Assembly (NCBI GenBank): GCA_036676475.1 | Contig: JAKFCU010000117.1 | Span: forward strand, 1 to 64,000 | Direction: 5' to 3' | Origin: LC029 sp036676475 | Lineage (GTDB): Bacteria > Bacillota > Bacilli > Aneurinibacillales > RAOX-1 | DNA: 64,000 bases | Shown: positions 7,330 through 16,515 of the stretch, piece after piece | How the letters are laid out: each line of letters starts with the position of its first letter | How positions within the stretch are numbered: position 1 is the stretch's first letter | Notes under the pieces: generated by a model | What the model was told of the DNA's origin: nothing | The model's database searches: none | The model's input: the letters and a program-made list of their open reading frames with translations, nothing else | Program-made: the position numbers and the translations under genes

Positions 7330-7941
7330 ATGAATCAGCTTTATATAAAAGAAGAAATTCTCATTCCGCCTTATTCGGGGAGAAGTGTATTGGTTAAAGC
7401 TGGCGAGGAACTCGTAATCATTGATGTAGATGGAAAACAAGTGGGGGATTTTGTTTGTTTCCATTACGAAACTCCGAATGAGCATGTATCGCCTGTACAT
7501 ATGCGTGCCTCCTTAAGCAGTATCCGACTGAAGGAAGGAGATTACCTTTACAGCAATAAGCGCCGCCCTCTTATGCAGTTGGTTAAGGATACGGTAGGAA
7601 GGCATGATTTCTTCTTTCCCGCTTGTGATTATTGGCGATACAAGGTGGATTTTAATATGGAAGATCATCCTAATTGTCATGATAATCTAAGGGAGGCACT
7701 CCAGAAGTATCAGATGGATCATTTACCGATTCCGGATCCGATCAATTGGTTTATGAACAATGCGCTGGATGAGAATGGGGACTATGTCATTGAAGAGCCG
7801 CTTTCCAAGCCGGGAGATTATGTGCAGCTAAAGGCCTTGCACGATGTCATGATTGCTGTCTCAAGTTGTTCGCAGGACATGGCTCCTGTGAATGGGTTCA
7901 AAGTCACTCCCTTAAAGCTTCAGGTATTGGCAGAAAGGTGA
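7330..7941 (+). CDS. DUF1989 (urea-carboxylase-associated family) protein
   Basis: A 203-residue protein of the DUF1989 family, often encoded beside urea carboxylase or purine/pyrimidine-nitrogen genes. Typical features are EEILIPPYSGRSVLVKAGE at the start, QVGDFVCF, HDNLREAL, the PDPINWFMN segment and the closing CSQDMAPVNGF block. GAGGAGGAAG lies before the ATG. It is the last gene of the BMC operon, with a terminator-like hairpin following. Its role is unknown; the context suggests nitrogen release from a heterocycle. Confidence 0.8.
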   Translation: MNQLYIKEEILIPPYSGRSVLVKAGEELVIIDVDGKQVGDFVCFHYETPNEHVSPVHMRASLSSIRLKEGDYLYSNKRRPLMQLVKDTVGRHDFFFPACDYWRYKVDFNMEDHPNCHDNLREALQKYQMDHLPIPDPINWFMNNALDENGDYVIEEPLSKPGDYVQLKALHDVMIAVSSCSQDMAPVNGFKVTPLKLQVLAER

Positions 7942-7948
7942 AAGTGAT

Positions 7949-7996
7949 AAGGATAGGGGATCGGTCTCCTCCATTCTTCTATCCTTTACTTTTATC
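7949..7996 (+). terminator. Probable terminator of the BMC operon
   Basis: AAGGATAG (7949-7956) pairs with CTATCCTT (7979-7986), followed by a T-rich run. The loop is long, so this is only a moderate candidate. Confidence 0.4.
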
Positions 7997-8075
7997 TGTA
8001 TGCATTGCTTTGTTTGCTCCAAGAAATGGGAGGAAACAGAGGAGTGTATAACACTCTTGAACCTCACCCGATTTT

Positions 8076-8107
8076 TTGGGGAGGGGATAGTCCCTCCCAC
8101 TTTTTTG
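8076..8107 (+). terminator. Strong GC hairpin with T-run
   Basis: A TGGGGAGGGGA arm pairs with TCCCTCCCA and is followed by seven T residues. It looks like a genuine rho-independent terminator and would stop any readthrough from the BMC operon. Confidence 0.6.
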
Positions 8108-8761
8108 TTAACTTAATGTACGGATTGTCTCAGGTAAGACCATTTTCAGGGAGCACAGTCCCTTTTCTTTTGATCTATCTGTTCGAAATGCTGAAATTCC
8201 TCTTTGCTTATGACACCCAGCCTATAAAGAAGATAGGCCATCTTTATCATTTTATTTATTCGTATCATCTCATTTTTCCTCCATGACAAAAAGTTTCCTT
8301 AGGCAAACTTTTTATAATTTATTGTATGTGAATATGAAATAATCGTGAATAGAACGAGTTCCGCTTGCTAGCGGATATCTTAGGGGGTAAATACAGCCCT
8401 TTGTCTATATTTCCTGCAAACGATGTTCGATCTTCCCACGATCAAGGAGAACGGGAGGAGAAACTGTGCAAGGTAGGAGGAGATTAGAAGCACCGAATTT
8501 TATTTGATTAGAAAAAATCAGGCTAGTGTTGAATAGAGGAAAAAATGTCCTCTATTATTAATAATGGTGAGAAAAATGGATCAATAGAGGAAAAAAATCT
8601 TCTAATAGACCAACGAAGTGTAATGGAAACGCATACAATCTGAAATAACGGAACTTTTTTCCTTAAAAAGCCTTCTCTTATGCTGAAAATTAAAGATAGA
8701 GGAAGAAAAAATGGACGTAGTTGGAGAAAGAAGACGAAGAAACGGGCGGAAAGGAAAAAAT
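8108..8761. other. Gene-poor stretch with simple hairpins
   Basis: No convincing gene. It holds a 9-bp hairpin, AAAAAGTTT/AAACTTTTT (8288-8313), and a perfect 9-bp hairpin, AATAGAGGA/TCCTCTATT (8532-8556), whose AATAGAGGAAAAAA arm is directly repeated from about 8583. Purine-rich composition (8690-8760) leads into the group II intron remnant. It is probably degraded mobile DNA. Confidence 0.4.
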
Positions 8762-9041
8762 CCCATACTATGGCAGTGTGGATCCTGGGATGTCTAACAA
8801 ATTTCTGGCGAAGATAGATTGGTATATTGTCGGGGGACTGGCACTGTACTGGAACAAGGAGTACAAGCGAAATCATCTGCACCCCAGGAAGGTAGCAGAA
8901 GAATTCGCACGTATGGGACTGAAACGAGTTAGCGCGAATGAGGGTACATGGTGGTAGCTATAATGCACAAGGTGAAGAGCATCGGAAATCCGCTCGTACG
9001 GTTTGATGAGGGAGGACTGGGAAACCAGTCCCCCACTCTAC
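8762..9041 (+). mobile_element. Group II intron 3'-end remnant
   Basis: The sequence CGTACGGTTTGATGAGGG, followed by GGACTGG-GAAA-CCAGTCC and CCCACTCTAC, matches the domain V 3' strand, domain VI hairpin and 3' end of a common bacterial group II intron type. Just upstream, 8791-8957 encodes NKFLAKIDWYIVGGLALYWNKEYK and continues to a stop, resembling the basic C-terminal tail of an intron reverse transcriptase/maturase. The 5' strand of domain V is degenerate, and no reverse transcriptase catalytic domain is present. This is a decayed fragment, not an active intron. Confidence 0.5.
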
Positions 9042-9171
9042 AAGTAGGTTCTTATAAACTATCGCCGCTATAAAATTGATAATTTTTTGTTCATGATCTT
9101 ATTTAGCATAACTTATTCCCAGTGAAAGTATTATGTAAAGATATACTAAGAATTTTCATGGGGGTGTTAAG

Positions 9172-9972
9172 ATGTCTAATGGATTCGTAACACGTTCTAT
9201 TGATGAAATTCGGTTTTGGTCACGTATCATGAAGGAACATTCTCTTTTTCTTAAATTAGGATTCCGTTGCGAGGATACTCAGTTAATTAATGAAGCTAAT
9301 CAATTTTTTGCAGTGTTTGAGGAAATAGAAAAAAGGGCTAACACATTCTCATCAGGAACCGACCCAGAACTTATTAGAAGATTTAATGCTGAGGTACATA
9401 ATGCCGTTTCTCACATCTGGGCTTTTAAAAGAAAAGTGCTAGGATTGATTCTAAGTTGTAAACTCCCTGGTGCAAATAATTTCCCTTTACTAGTTGATCA
9501 TGTAAGCAGAGAAGCGAATTACTTTAGAAATCGGTTGGAGGAACTAAATACTGGAAGATTAGAACCCTTACCTGATGCCATCATTGACGAAAATGTATTT
9601 TTCTTGAGGATTATGGCGGAACACGCTAAATTTATTTCTCATTTACTCGACCCATCTGAACGGCAATTAGTCGAACAGGCACGTAGCTTTAGTCACGATT
9701 TTGACCAATTATTATTTCAAGCACGAGATTTAGAGTCTATGCGACCACAATCTCAAACAGTACCATTGCTTGATCAATTCCTTGACCAGAATAAAGTATC
9801 GGTTAAATCACTGCGTGATTTTAAAAAGACTGCTAAAGAATTAATCGAAGCTTGTCGTATAAAAAGCATTATTCATCCATTACTTGCAGACCATGTTTTC
9901 CGTGAAGCTGAAAGATTTCTCCTTATTATTGATATGTTGGAAAGAAGTCTAACGAAAAGTCCTAAAAAATAA
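9172..9972 (+). CDS. DUF2935 protein
   Basis: A 266-residue, all-helical protein made of two related halves (EIRFWSRIMKEHSLFLKLGF and ENVFFLRIMAEHAKFISHLL), the duplicated ferritin-like arrangement of DUF2935. Repeated E..H and DHV.REA motifs (DHVSREANYF, DHVFREAERF) could bind metal. A GGGGGTG ribosome site precedes the ATG. Similar proteins are common in Bacillus and clostridia; their role is not established. It stands alone between decayed mobile sequences. Confidence 0.8.
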   Translation: MSNGFVTRSIDEIRFWSRIMKEHSLFLKLGFRCEDTQLINEANQFFAVFEEIEKRANTFSSGTDPELIRRFNAEVHNAVSHIWAFKRKVLGLILSCKLPGANNFPLLVDHVSREANYFRNRLEELNTGRLEPLPDAIIDENVFFLRIMAEHAKFISHLLDPSERQLVEQARSFSHDFDQLLFQARDLESMRPQSQTVPLLDQFLDQNKVSVKSLRDFKKTAKELIEACRIKSIIHPLLADHVFREAERFLLIIDMLERSLTKSPKK

Positions 9973-10012
9973 AAATATCATAGTTTTATTAGATAATAAA
10001 CTCTCCAATCCT

Positions 10013-10060
10013 GTTAGCCCATCCATGCAGCGCTGTTCTTGCGCTGCATGGATGGCTAAC
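10013..10060. repeat. Near-perfect 20-bp-stem inverted repeat
   Basis: The left arm (10013-10033, 21 nt) and right arm (10041-10060, 20 nt) pair completely, apart from one bulged C in GTTAGCCC on the left. The loop is 7 nt. There is no T-run on either side, so it is not an ordinary terminator. It lies between a DUF2935 gene and a recombinase remnant and may be a recombination site or a small mobile element. Confidence 0.75.
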
Positions 10061-10095
10061 GGGGATCGCTACCGGAACAACATAATTGGATTAAT

Positions 10096-10148
10096 CCTCT
10101 CCCAATCCAGTAATGCTGGAATAAAGAACATAAAATTATTGGGAGGGG
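10096..10148 (+). promoter_or_regulatory. Inverted repeat masking the recombinase ribosome-binding site
   Basis: CCTCTCCCAAT (10096-10106) can pair with ATTGGGAGGGG (10138-10148), the latter holding the only Shine-Dalgarno in front of the recombinase remnant. Inside is a small CCAG/CTGG hairpin. In the RNA this would hide the ribosome site. Confidence 0.4.
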
Positions 10149-10169
10149 TTCATTTTAAATTTAAGTGAT

Positions 10170-10788
10170 TTGTGGAATTTATATAAGGCAGATAAACGTA
10201 TTCTAGGGTTCAGTACTCATACATTAAAAGCCTACTCCCTTCAATTAAATGTGCTCATTCGTGAAATAGGTGATTTAGAGATAGAGGACTTCTCATTGCC
10301 GTTGCTAAAAGAATATCTGGCTAAACAGTCAGAACGTCTAAAGCCGAGTAGTTTGGGTCATCGCATTCGATTCATATGGTCTCTTTTTCGTTATGCTTTT
10401 GAAGGAGGTTATGTGTCACGAAATCCAACCCTCAAATTAAAAGAACCTAAGTCCGATAAGAGAATTCCTAAATTCCTCATTGAAGAAGATGTTATTCATC
10501 TCAAGATATCCTGTCAGTCCCTGCGAGATCATGCCCTACTACAATTTCTGTATTCAACAGGGTGTCGTGTTGGAGAAGTTCATCGATTAAACATGGAAGA
10601 TATCAATTGGGAGAACGGATCAGCGATTGTAAATGGGAAGGGTTCAAAACAAAGAGAGGTCTATTTTACGACAGAATGCAAAGTATGGTTGAAAAAGTAT
10701 ATAGATAGTCGTGCTTTTTGTAACTGAGCGTAACCCTATTCGTAGAATGACAATCCCGACCCTTCGTTATGCTGACTCCATTCTTTAA
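10170..10788 (+). pseudogene. Tyrosine recombinase (XerC/D-like), frameshifted and truncated
   Basis: The first 185 codons encode the N-terminal SAM-like domain and the start of the catalytic domain of a phage-type integrase, including the Arg-I region LYSTGCRVGEVHRL and GKGSKQREVYF. A stop then ends the frame at 10727. Skipping one T near 10720 restores VTERNPIRRMTIPTLRY, the expected continuation, up to a stop at 10788. The catalytic HxxR and Tyr region is missing altogether. The good GGGAGGGG ribosome site faces only an ATT codon (10152) or a distant TTG (10170), so the start may be lost too. Confidence 0.8.
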
Positions 10789-10981
10789 ACTGTGGTGAAT
10801 CCACCAACAATAAATGGTATATCAGGTATAAAATTTTTTCCATTGTAGAATAAATGGAATGATAAGACGTGTGAAAAGAAAGCTTTTCTCCCTTCAGCCG
10901 ATTCCAGCAGCTTAAAGCCTTTCCATCAGGTGAGAAAATAGGTACAATGTAAGTAATAAACAGATCAGGAGTGAATTCACT

Positions 10982-11428
10982 ATGTCTTTAATGTCTTTTG
11001 ATGCCTATATGAACCAATTAAAACAAATGGTTCAGCCGATGAGGGATGAGCTTATTAACGCCAATTTTAAAGAATTAACTACCCCAGAAGAAGTAGAACA
11101 ATTCTTCCAACAAGAAAAAGGAACAGCTTTGCTTGTCGTGAATTCTGTTTGCGGATGTGCAGCTGGTATCGCTAGACCTGCTGTGATCCATTCTTTAAAA
11201 GGAGAAAAGAAGCCGGATCATTTAGTGACCGTATTCGCTGGTCAAGACAAAGAGGCGACAGCACAAGCTCGCGTTTACATTGAAGGATTTCCGCCATCTT
11301 CTCCTTCCGTTGCGCTTTTCAAAGACGGAAAGCTCGTTCATTTTCTTGAGCGTCATCATATCGAAGGCTATGATGCTGAGTCGATCGTATCCAATTTACA
11401 ACAAGCATACGAAAAGTTCTGCGATTAA
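10982..11428 (+). CDS. brxB: Bacilliredoxin (BrxA/BrxB family)
   Basis: A 148-residue thioredoxin-like protein with the active-site motif VNSVCGCAAGIARP (CGC). Bacilliredoxins remove bacillithiol from S-bacillithiolated proteins after oxidative stress. FAGQDKEATAQAR and FPPSSPSVALFKDG are diagnostic family blocks. Length and start (CAGGAGTG before ATG) are normal. It is monocistronic, with a strong terminator straight after. The choice between BrxA and BrxB is by resemblance only. Confidence 0.92.
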   Translation: MSLMSFDAYMNQLKQMVQPMRDELINANFKELTTPEEVEQFFQQEKGTALLVVNSVCGCAAGIARPAVIHSLKGEKKPDHLVTVFAGQDKEATAQARVYIEGFPPSSPSVALFKDGKLVHFLERHHIEGYDAESIVSNLQQAYEKFCD

Positions 11429-11434
11429 AAAATG

Positions 11435-11470
11435 AAAGCCAATCCTTTCCAAGGATTGGCTTTTATTTTT
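11435..11470 (+). terminator. Terminator of brxB
   Basis: A perfect 13-bp stem (AAAGCCAATCCTT and its complement) with a 3-nt loop, followed by a T-rich tail. Confidence 0.9.
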
Positions 11471-11561
11471 TAGTAGAAGTTAAGGCTTAGATTGCTTATA
11501 CTATTCTAAAAGTATAAACATAAAAAGGTACGCCTCAATATAGAAGATACAGGTGATAAAA

Positions 11562-14500
11562 ATGAGTGTAGAGAGTCTAATGGTACGTCAAGATGTGGTT
11601 TCTGAGCGGCTTGATAGTCTAAGCAAGCAGTTTCAGGAAAAGGGGGATACTTTCCAAGCGAACAAAATGGAAGAATTGATGAGTAAATGGGAGATGGGGG
11701 AATTTGTTCTAGCCTTTTGCGGACACTTTTCAGCAGGGAAATCGACCATGATCAATACGCTTATGGGTAAGGAGATCTTACCATCAAGTCCTATTCCCAC
11801 GAGTGCAAACGTAGTAAAAGTTAAATCGGGAGAGGCAAAGGCGATTGTTTATTTGAAAAATAAGCCTCCTGTCAGCTTTGACTACGTTCAAGAATTAGAG
11901 AAGCTAAAGGAATTATGTAAAGATGGCGATGAAGTCGTTTCGGTAGAAATCTTTCATCCCAATGATTTTCTCGTGAATGATGCATGTCTCCTGGATACCC
12001 CAGGAATTGATTCCACAGATGCAGCCCACAAGGTAGCGACCGAGTCGGCTATGCATTTAGCGGATGTAGTTGTCTATATGATGGATTACAATCATGTTCA
12101 ATCAGAAATTAATTTTCAGTTTACCAAGACACTAAAGGAAAAAGGAAAAACGCTATTTTTGGTCATCAATCAAATCGACAAGCATTTTGATCTTGAGTTG
12201 GATTTTACAGCGTTTAAGCAAAGCGTGGAAGAGTCATTCGAACACTGGGGAGTTTACCCGGATGCGATTTTTTATACAACGTTAAAGATACCAGAACATC
12301 CGGAAAATCAATTAGAAGAGCTTCATGATCGTTTATACAGCCTTTTTTGTCAAAAAGATCGAGTGCTTCAGGAAAGTGTACTGCGTTCCGCTCAGGATCT
12401 AATTCATGAACATGAACAGTTTTTGGAAGGCATAGATCGGGAAACGAAACAAAGGTTGGAAAAGGTGATTGGGGAAGCCAAACTGGACGAAGTCGCAGCC
12501 TCCTTCGATACGCTGCAGAAAAAGCTGCAAACCATAAGCAAACGTCCAGAAATGCTGCGTAATGAGGCAATGAAAGAACTGCAGAGCTTGGTTGAAAGTG
12601 CTAATATCACTCCATTTTCGATGCGAGAGTGGGCAGGGAAGTATCTAGAAAGCATTCAGCAGGGCTTTAAGGTAGGCTTTTTGTTTTCAGCAGGAAAAAC
12701 CAAACAAGAAAAGGAAGACCGCTTAGCAGCTTTTCACAAGGAAGTCGCAGAACAAGTAAAAGCCAATCTCGAATGGCATGTGAGGGAATTGCTTCATCGT
12801 GTCTCTAAAACCTATCAGGTTCCGGTATCCCCTGAACTAATGGAGGAAATGGATCATGTCCATGTTCCCATTACAACAGAGCTCTTAGCTGGATGTGTAA
12901 AGCAAGGGGCAAGAGTAACAGGTGACGCTGTCCTGAATTATTGTCATAACTTAGCGGGAGAAATCAAGGGAAGATATCGACGATTAGCGTTGGATATTTT
13001 GGAGCGGCTGGTTCAACTTTCCAAAGTTCAAGCAAGCTTGGAAGAGAATCAACTCCGTGAGGAAAGCGCAGATGTTCTCCAAATGAAAAAGGCTATTGAA
13101 GACTTACATCATTTAGACGAACAACAGCAGCATTATATTCAAGAACTGCAACATAGTTTGTTTAAGCTGGAGGAAGACGGGATTCAGATTGCATCCTCAG
13201 CTAAAGAGATGGAAGCTCATTCCCTTCGTTCTTGGAAAGAGAAGGGAATCCCTACGCTGGTTAAAAAAGAAAAAGTCGATTCTCTTGTCCTTCAAGGAAA
13301 TCAGCGGAATGTTTCCCCATTCAAAAAGGATTATAAGTCTAAAATCTTAACTTCAGCCCAATCGCTAAGGAAAGCAGCTGAGTGGATTAAAGGGTTAAGA
13401 GGTCAATCCTTGGCTGCCAAGCATATGCGTCTGCGCGCAGACAGGTTAGAGAAGAACTTATTTACGGTTGCGTTGTTTGGTGCTTTCAGTGCAGGTAAAT
13501 CCTCTTTTGCTAATGCGATGATGGGGGAGATGATCTTACCGGTATCTCCGAATCCCACAACGGCTACGATCAATAAGATTTTACCGCCGACCGGTCAGTA
13601 TCCTCATGGAACCGTTAGAGTGAAAATCAAGAGCGAACAGGATATGACGAAGGATGTCTTACAGTCATTGCACATATTCCGACTAGAAGGCCATTCCATT
13701 CAAGAAGCAATTGCTCAATTGGGGAAAATTGAGATTGAGCAAATATTGCCCTCAGCTAAGCCGCATTTTTCATTCTTGAACGCGGTGAAAAAAGGGGCCT
13801 CTTCCATGGATCAGCAATATGGCCAAGAGCTTCTTGTCGGGATGGAAGAATTTAAAGAGTTGGTGGCCCGGGAAGATAAAGCTTGTTTTGTAGAGTGGAT
13901 TGAGCTGTATTATTCTTGTCCTCTAACTGATCAAGGGATCTCGTTGGTTGATACACCGGGTGCCGACTCGATCAATGCCCGTCATACTGGAGTTGCCTTT
14001 GATTATATTAAAAATGCAGATGCTGTATTGTTTGTCACGTATTATAATCATGCCTTCTCACATGCAGATCGGGAATTTCTGCAACAGCTTGGAAGGGTGA
14101 AGGATACGTTTGAGATGGATAAGATGTTCTTCTTGGTTAATGCAGCGGATTTAGCCCGTTCCAAGGATGAGCTGCTCGGAGTAGTGGAGCATGTTAAGGA
14201 GAATCTTTTGGCCTGTGGAATCCGTCATCCTCGATTATATCCTGTATCTAGTCAAACGGCGTTATTAGCTCGGATGCTGGCTGCAGGATCATTATCGGAA
14301 TCGGCTGAGCGTGTGTATCGGGAGCGTACCCATTCCTCTGATGAGTTGATGACTCCTGCAGATGCCTTAACTTTTTCTGGATTTGAACAGTTTGAAAGAG
14401 ATTTTATCCAATTTACCATTGAAGAATTGACAGAGGTTGCGATTCAATCAGCGATGGGTGAAATCAAACGATCCCAATTGGCGATTCAAGCCTTGATTCA

Positions 14501-15284
14501 AACCGCTAAACAAGGGCAAGAAGAAAGGAACAAAAAAAGAATTGCCAATATAGAAGCGAAAGAACAAGATTTGCTCATTCTATCTCAAGCTTCCTTTGAA
14601 CGGGAAAAAGGAAAATTAGAAAAGGAAGTTGAGGAGCTGCTTTATTATGTAAAGCAACGATTATTTTTTAAATTTAACGAGCTATATTCATTATCTTTTA
14701 ACCCTGCCGTGATCAAAGAGGAAAAGGGACGCGATTTAAAGCATATTCTTGTACAATGTTTTGATGAGTTGAAAAGAAATATGGCATTTACACTTACTCA
14801 AGAAATGAGAGCTTCATCCCTGCGGGTAGAAAAAGCAATGAATCAATTGGGAAAAGCGATTTTCCAGGAAATAATGGTCCAATTGGGCTCACATGTAGAG
14901 GATGAATACCAGCCTGCTCGCTGGGAAGTACCAGTAATTCCGGAAGAAATCGACTATGAGCAAGCTGAGGTCAAAAAAATTCTCAATCAGTTCAAATCCC
15001 CTAAGCACTTTTTTGAACAGGGTGGCCGTGAAACGATGCGGACCGATTTGGAAAATTGGGCAACGGATCCCATTTCTGCCTTTATTCATCAGTGCATGAT
15101 GTTGCTAAAAGACTATTATACGGCTCTGTTCTTAGGGTTCCTCGAAGAAATGAAGGAACAACTGAAAGAGCAAGTGGAAGAGTATTATGCAGGGGTTTTA
15201 GGTGCGCTTGAGGATGATGTGGATATTCATGTTCTAGAGAAAATTGAGGGAAATTTAGAAAACATAAGGCAAATCATGATTTAG
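11562..15284 (+). CDS. dynA: Double dynamin-like GTPase
   Basis: A 1240-residue fusion of two bacterial dynamins, as in B. subtilis DynA, which tethers and fuses membranes and protects against membrane damage. The first GTPase has GHFSAGKST at about residues 54-62 and LLDTPGID; the second has GAFSAGKSS near 643 and LVDTPGAD. Long helical stalk regions follow each GTPase. I prefer ATG 11562, since AGGTG lies 7 bp upstream and an in-frame GTG at 11553 overlaps that site. A 7-bp hairpin terminator begins at the stop codon. Confidence 0.92.
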   Translation: MSVESLMVRQDVVSERLDSLSKQFQEKGDTFQANKMEELMSKWEMGEFVLAFCGHFSAGKSTMINTLMGKEILPSSPIPTSANVVKVKSGEAKAIVYLKNKPPVSFDYVQELEKLKELCKDGDEVVSVEIFHPNDFLVNDACLLDTPGIDSTDAAHKVATESAMHLADVVVYMMDYNHVQSEINFQFTKTLKEKGKTLFLVINQIDKHFDLELDFTAFKQSVEESFEHWGVYPDAIFYTTLKIPEHPENQLEELHDRLYSLFCQKDRVLQESVLRSAQDLIHEHEQFLEGIDRETKQRLEKVIGEAKLDEVAASFDTLQKKLQTISKRPEMLRNEAMKELQSLVESANITPFSMREWAGKYLESIQQGFKVGFLFSAGKTKQEKEDRLAAFHKEVAEQVKANLEWHVRELLHRVSKTYQVPVSPELMEEMDHVHVPITTELLAGCVKQGARVTGDAVLNYCHNLAGEIKGRYRRLALDILERLVQLSKVQASLEENQLREESADVLQMKKAIEDLHHLDEQQQHYIQELQHSLFKLEEDGIQIASSAKEMEAHSLRSWKEKGIPTLVKKEKVDSLVLQGNQRNVSPFKKDYKSKILTSAQSLRKAAEWIKGLRGQSLAAKHMRLRADRLEKNLFTVALFGAFSAGKSSFANAMMGEMILPVSPNPTTATINKILPPTGQYPHGTVRVKIKSEQDMTKDVLQSLHIFRLEGHSIQEAIAQLGKIEIEQILPSAKPHFSFLNAVKKGASSMDQQYGQELLVGMEEFKELVAREDKACFVEWIELYYSCPLTDQGISLVDTPGADSINARHTGVAFDYIKNADAVLFVTYYNHAFSHADREFLQQLGRVKDTFEMDKMFFLVNAADLARSKDELLGVVEHVKENLLACGIRHPRLYPVSSQTALLARMLAAGSLSESAERVYRERTHSSDELMTPADALTFSGFEQFERDFIQFTIEELTEVAIQSAMGEIKRSQLAIQALIQTAKQGQEERNKKRIANIEAKEQDLLILSQASFEREKGKLEKEVEELLYYVKQRLFFKFNELYSLSFNPAVIKEEKGRDLKHILVQCFDELKRNMAFTLTQEMRASSLRVEKAMNQLGKAIFQEIMVQLGSHVEDEYQPARWEVPVIPEEIDYEQAEVKKILNQFKSPKHFFEQGGRETMRTDLENWATDPISAFIHQCMMLLKDYYTALFLGFLEEMKEQLKEQVEEYYAGVLGALEDDVDIHVLEKIEGNLENIRQIMI

Positions 15285-15310
15285 GAGGGGATAACCCCTC
15301 CATTGTTTTT
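15284..15310 (+). terminator. Terminator of dynA
   Basis: GGAGGGG-ATAA-CCCCTCC, then ATTGTTTTT. It abuts the stop codon and lies between convergent dynA and splB. Confidence 0.8.
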
Positions 15311-15335
15311 AATTTGATTAAATTTTGTCCATTTC

Positions 15336-16403
15336 TTAAGTGAAATATGCTATGGTTGCTTGTGGAAAATGGGTGTGGATAAGCGATTCAAGATGCTGCT
15401 GCAGCTCCACGGCTTCCTCTTTTTTGTATACATACTTTCCTCGTCCATATTTTCCCCATTTGTATTGCCGCTTTGTTTCATCCATCTCTAGTTTGGTTTT
15501 AGGGTAGCGGGATAGAATTAAATTTTTGGCTACTTTCGTGAAACGATGTTGGATGAGTTCAAACGTTAAGTCAGTCGTTGCAGAGTAAGGCAGGACCTGT
15601 TCTAACCTTTGGAACAAGTCTTGGTATCCTTCTTTCCACCCTTCAAACCGATAGAGTGGCGCGACAATAAAACCAAGTGGATATCCAGCTTCCGCCACTT
15701 TTTTGGCGGCTTCGATGCGATCGGAAAAGGAGGAGGTAGCCGGTTCAAAATTCTGTATTACATAATCGGCATTAATGCTAAAACGAAAACGAGTATGGCC
15801 GTTATGCTTGGCATCCAATAGGGAGTCTACGTTAGCAAATTTAGTGACGAAGCGGAGTTTTCCAAGTTCTTGCTGTCCAAAAAACTCAATTGTTTTCTTT
15901 AATGATCCACTAATGTGTTCAATGGCAATCGGATCTGATGTACATGCCGCTTCAAATCGAGTGATTTCTGGGAATCGTTCCCTCATATATTTTATGGCTT
16001 GTTCAAAAATCTCGTCTAGATTTACATAGACCCGTATATAGGGTTTCGTTCCCACGTTGGTATTCAGATAACAATAATGGCAATGGGCCATACATCCTGT
16101 GGCTAAAGGGAGGGCATATTCAGCAGAGGGTTTGGATGGTTCAAATTTTAGCGATCGTTTGACACCAATAACCAATGTCCGCTTTGCGTTTCGATACCAT
16201 TCTGCACTTCCTGCCTCTCCTTCAATTCCACGAACCTGATTGTGAGAGGTTGTCATTTTTACTGGGATGCCCGATCCCTTAAATTGTTCCCATAATTTCT
16301 TTCCTAGAGGATATTCTAAAGACTTCGGCTCAAAAAAGACGAGATCTGGTTGAAAAAGGGTAGATGTGTGTTTTTTTTTATCTATGGTAAGAAGGGTAGA
16401 CAT
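15336..16403 (-). CDS. splB: Spore photoproduct lyase
   Basis: A 355-residue radical-SAM enzyme that reverses the spore photoproduct (5-thyminyl-5,6-dihydrothymine) during germination. The cluster motif CMAHCHYC is present, with the conserved following YLNTN and the C-terminal Tyr-rich KRQYKWGKYGRGKYVYKK. Length and sequence match the Bacillus family (about 340 residues). AGGAGGTGAT lies 6 bp before the ATG. The usual upstream splA regulator gene is not present; mntR is divergent 112 bp away. Forespore (sigma-G) expression is known in B. subtilis, but I could not place a clear promoter here. Confidence 0.95.
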   Translation of the reverse strand: MSTLLTIDKKKHTSTLFQPDLVFFEPKSLEYPLGKKLWEQFKGSGIPVKMTTSHNQVRGIEGEAGSAEWYRNAKRTLVIGVKRSLKFEPSKPSAEYALPLATGCMAHCHYCYLNTNVGTKPYIRVYVNLDEIFEQAIKYMRERFPEITRFEAACTSDPIAIEHISGSLKKTIEFFGQQELGKLRFVTKFANVDSLLDAKHNGHTRFRFSINADYVIQNFEPATSSFSDRIEAAKKVAEAGYPLGFIVAPLYRFEGWKEGYQDLFQRLEQVLPYSATTDLTFELIQHRFTKVAKNLILSRYPKTKLEMDETKRQYKWGKYGRGKYVYKKEEAVELQQHLESLIHTHFPQATIAYFT

Positions 16404-16515
16404 GATCCAATCACCTCCTTCCTATTATTTGATAGACAATGGGGGAAATCACTTGATTTGCGATGGCAAGTTAAGGTAATATTACTTTGATAAAAAAGGC
16501 TACGGGGGGATTGCG

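Noticed and set aside
8005..8286. A 93-codon frame with hydrophobic content after the BMC operon
   Set aside because: It crosses a strong terminator, has no ribosome site and no recognisable family features.
10013..10060. Integron attC site
   Set aside because: The outer GTTAGCC...GGCTAAC ends are in the opposite orientation to attC consensus (RYYYAAC ... GTTRRRY), and no integron integrase is present.
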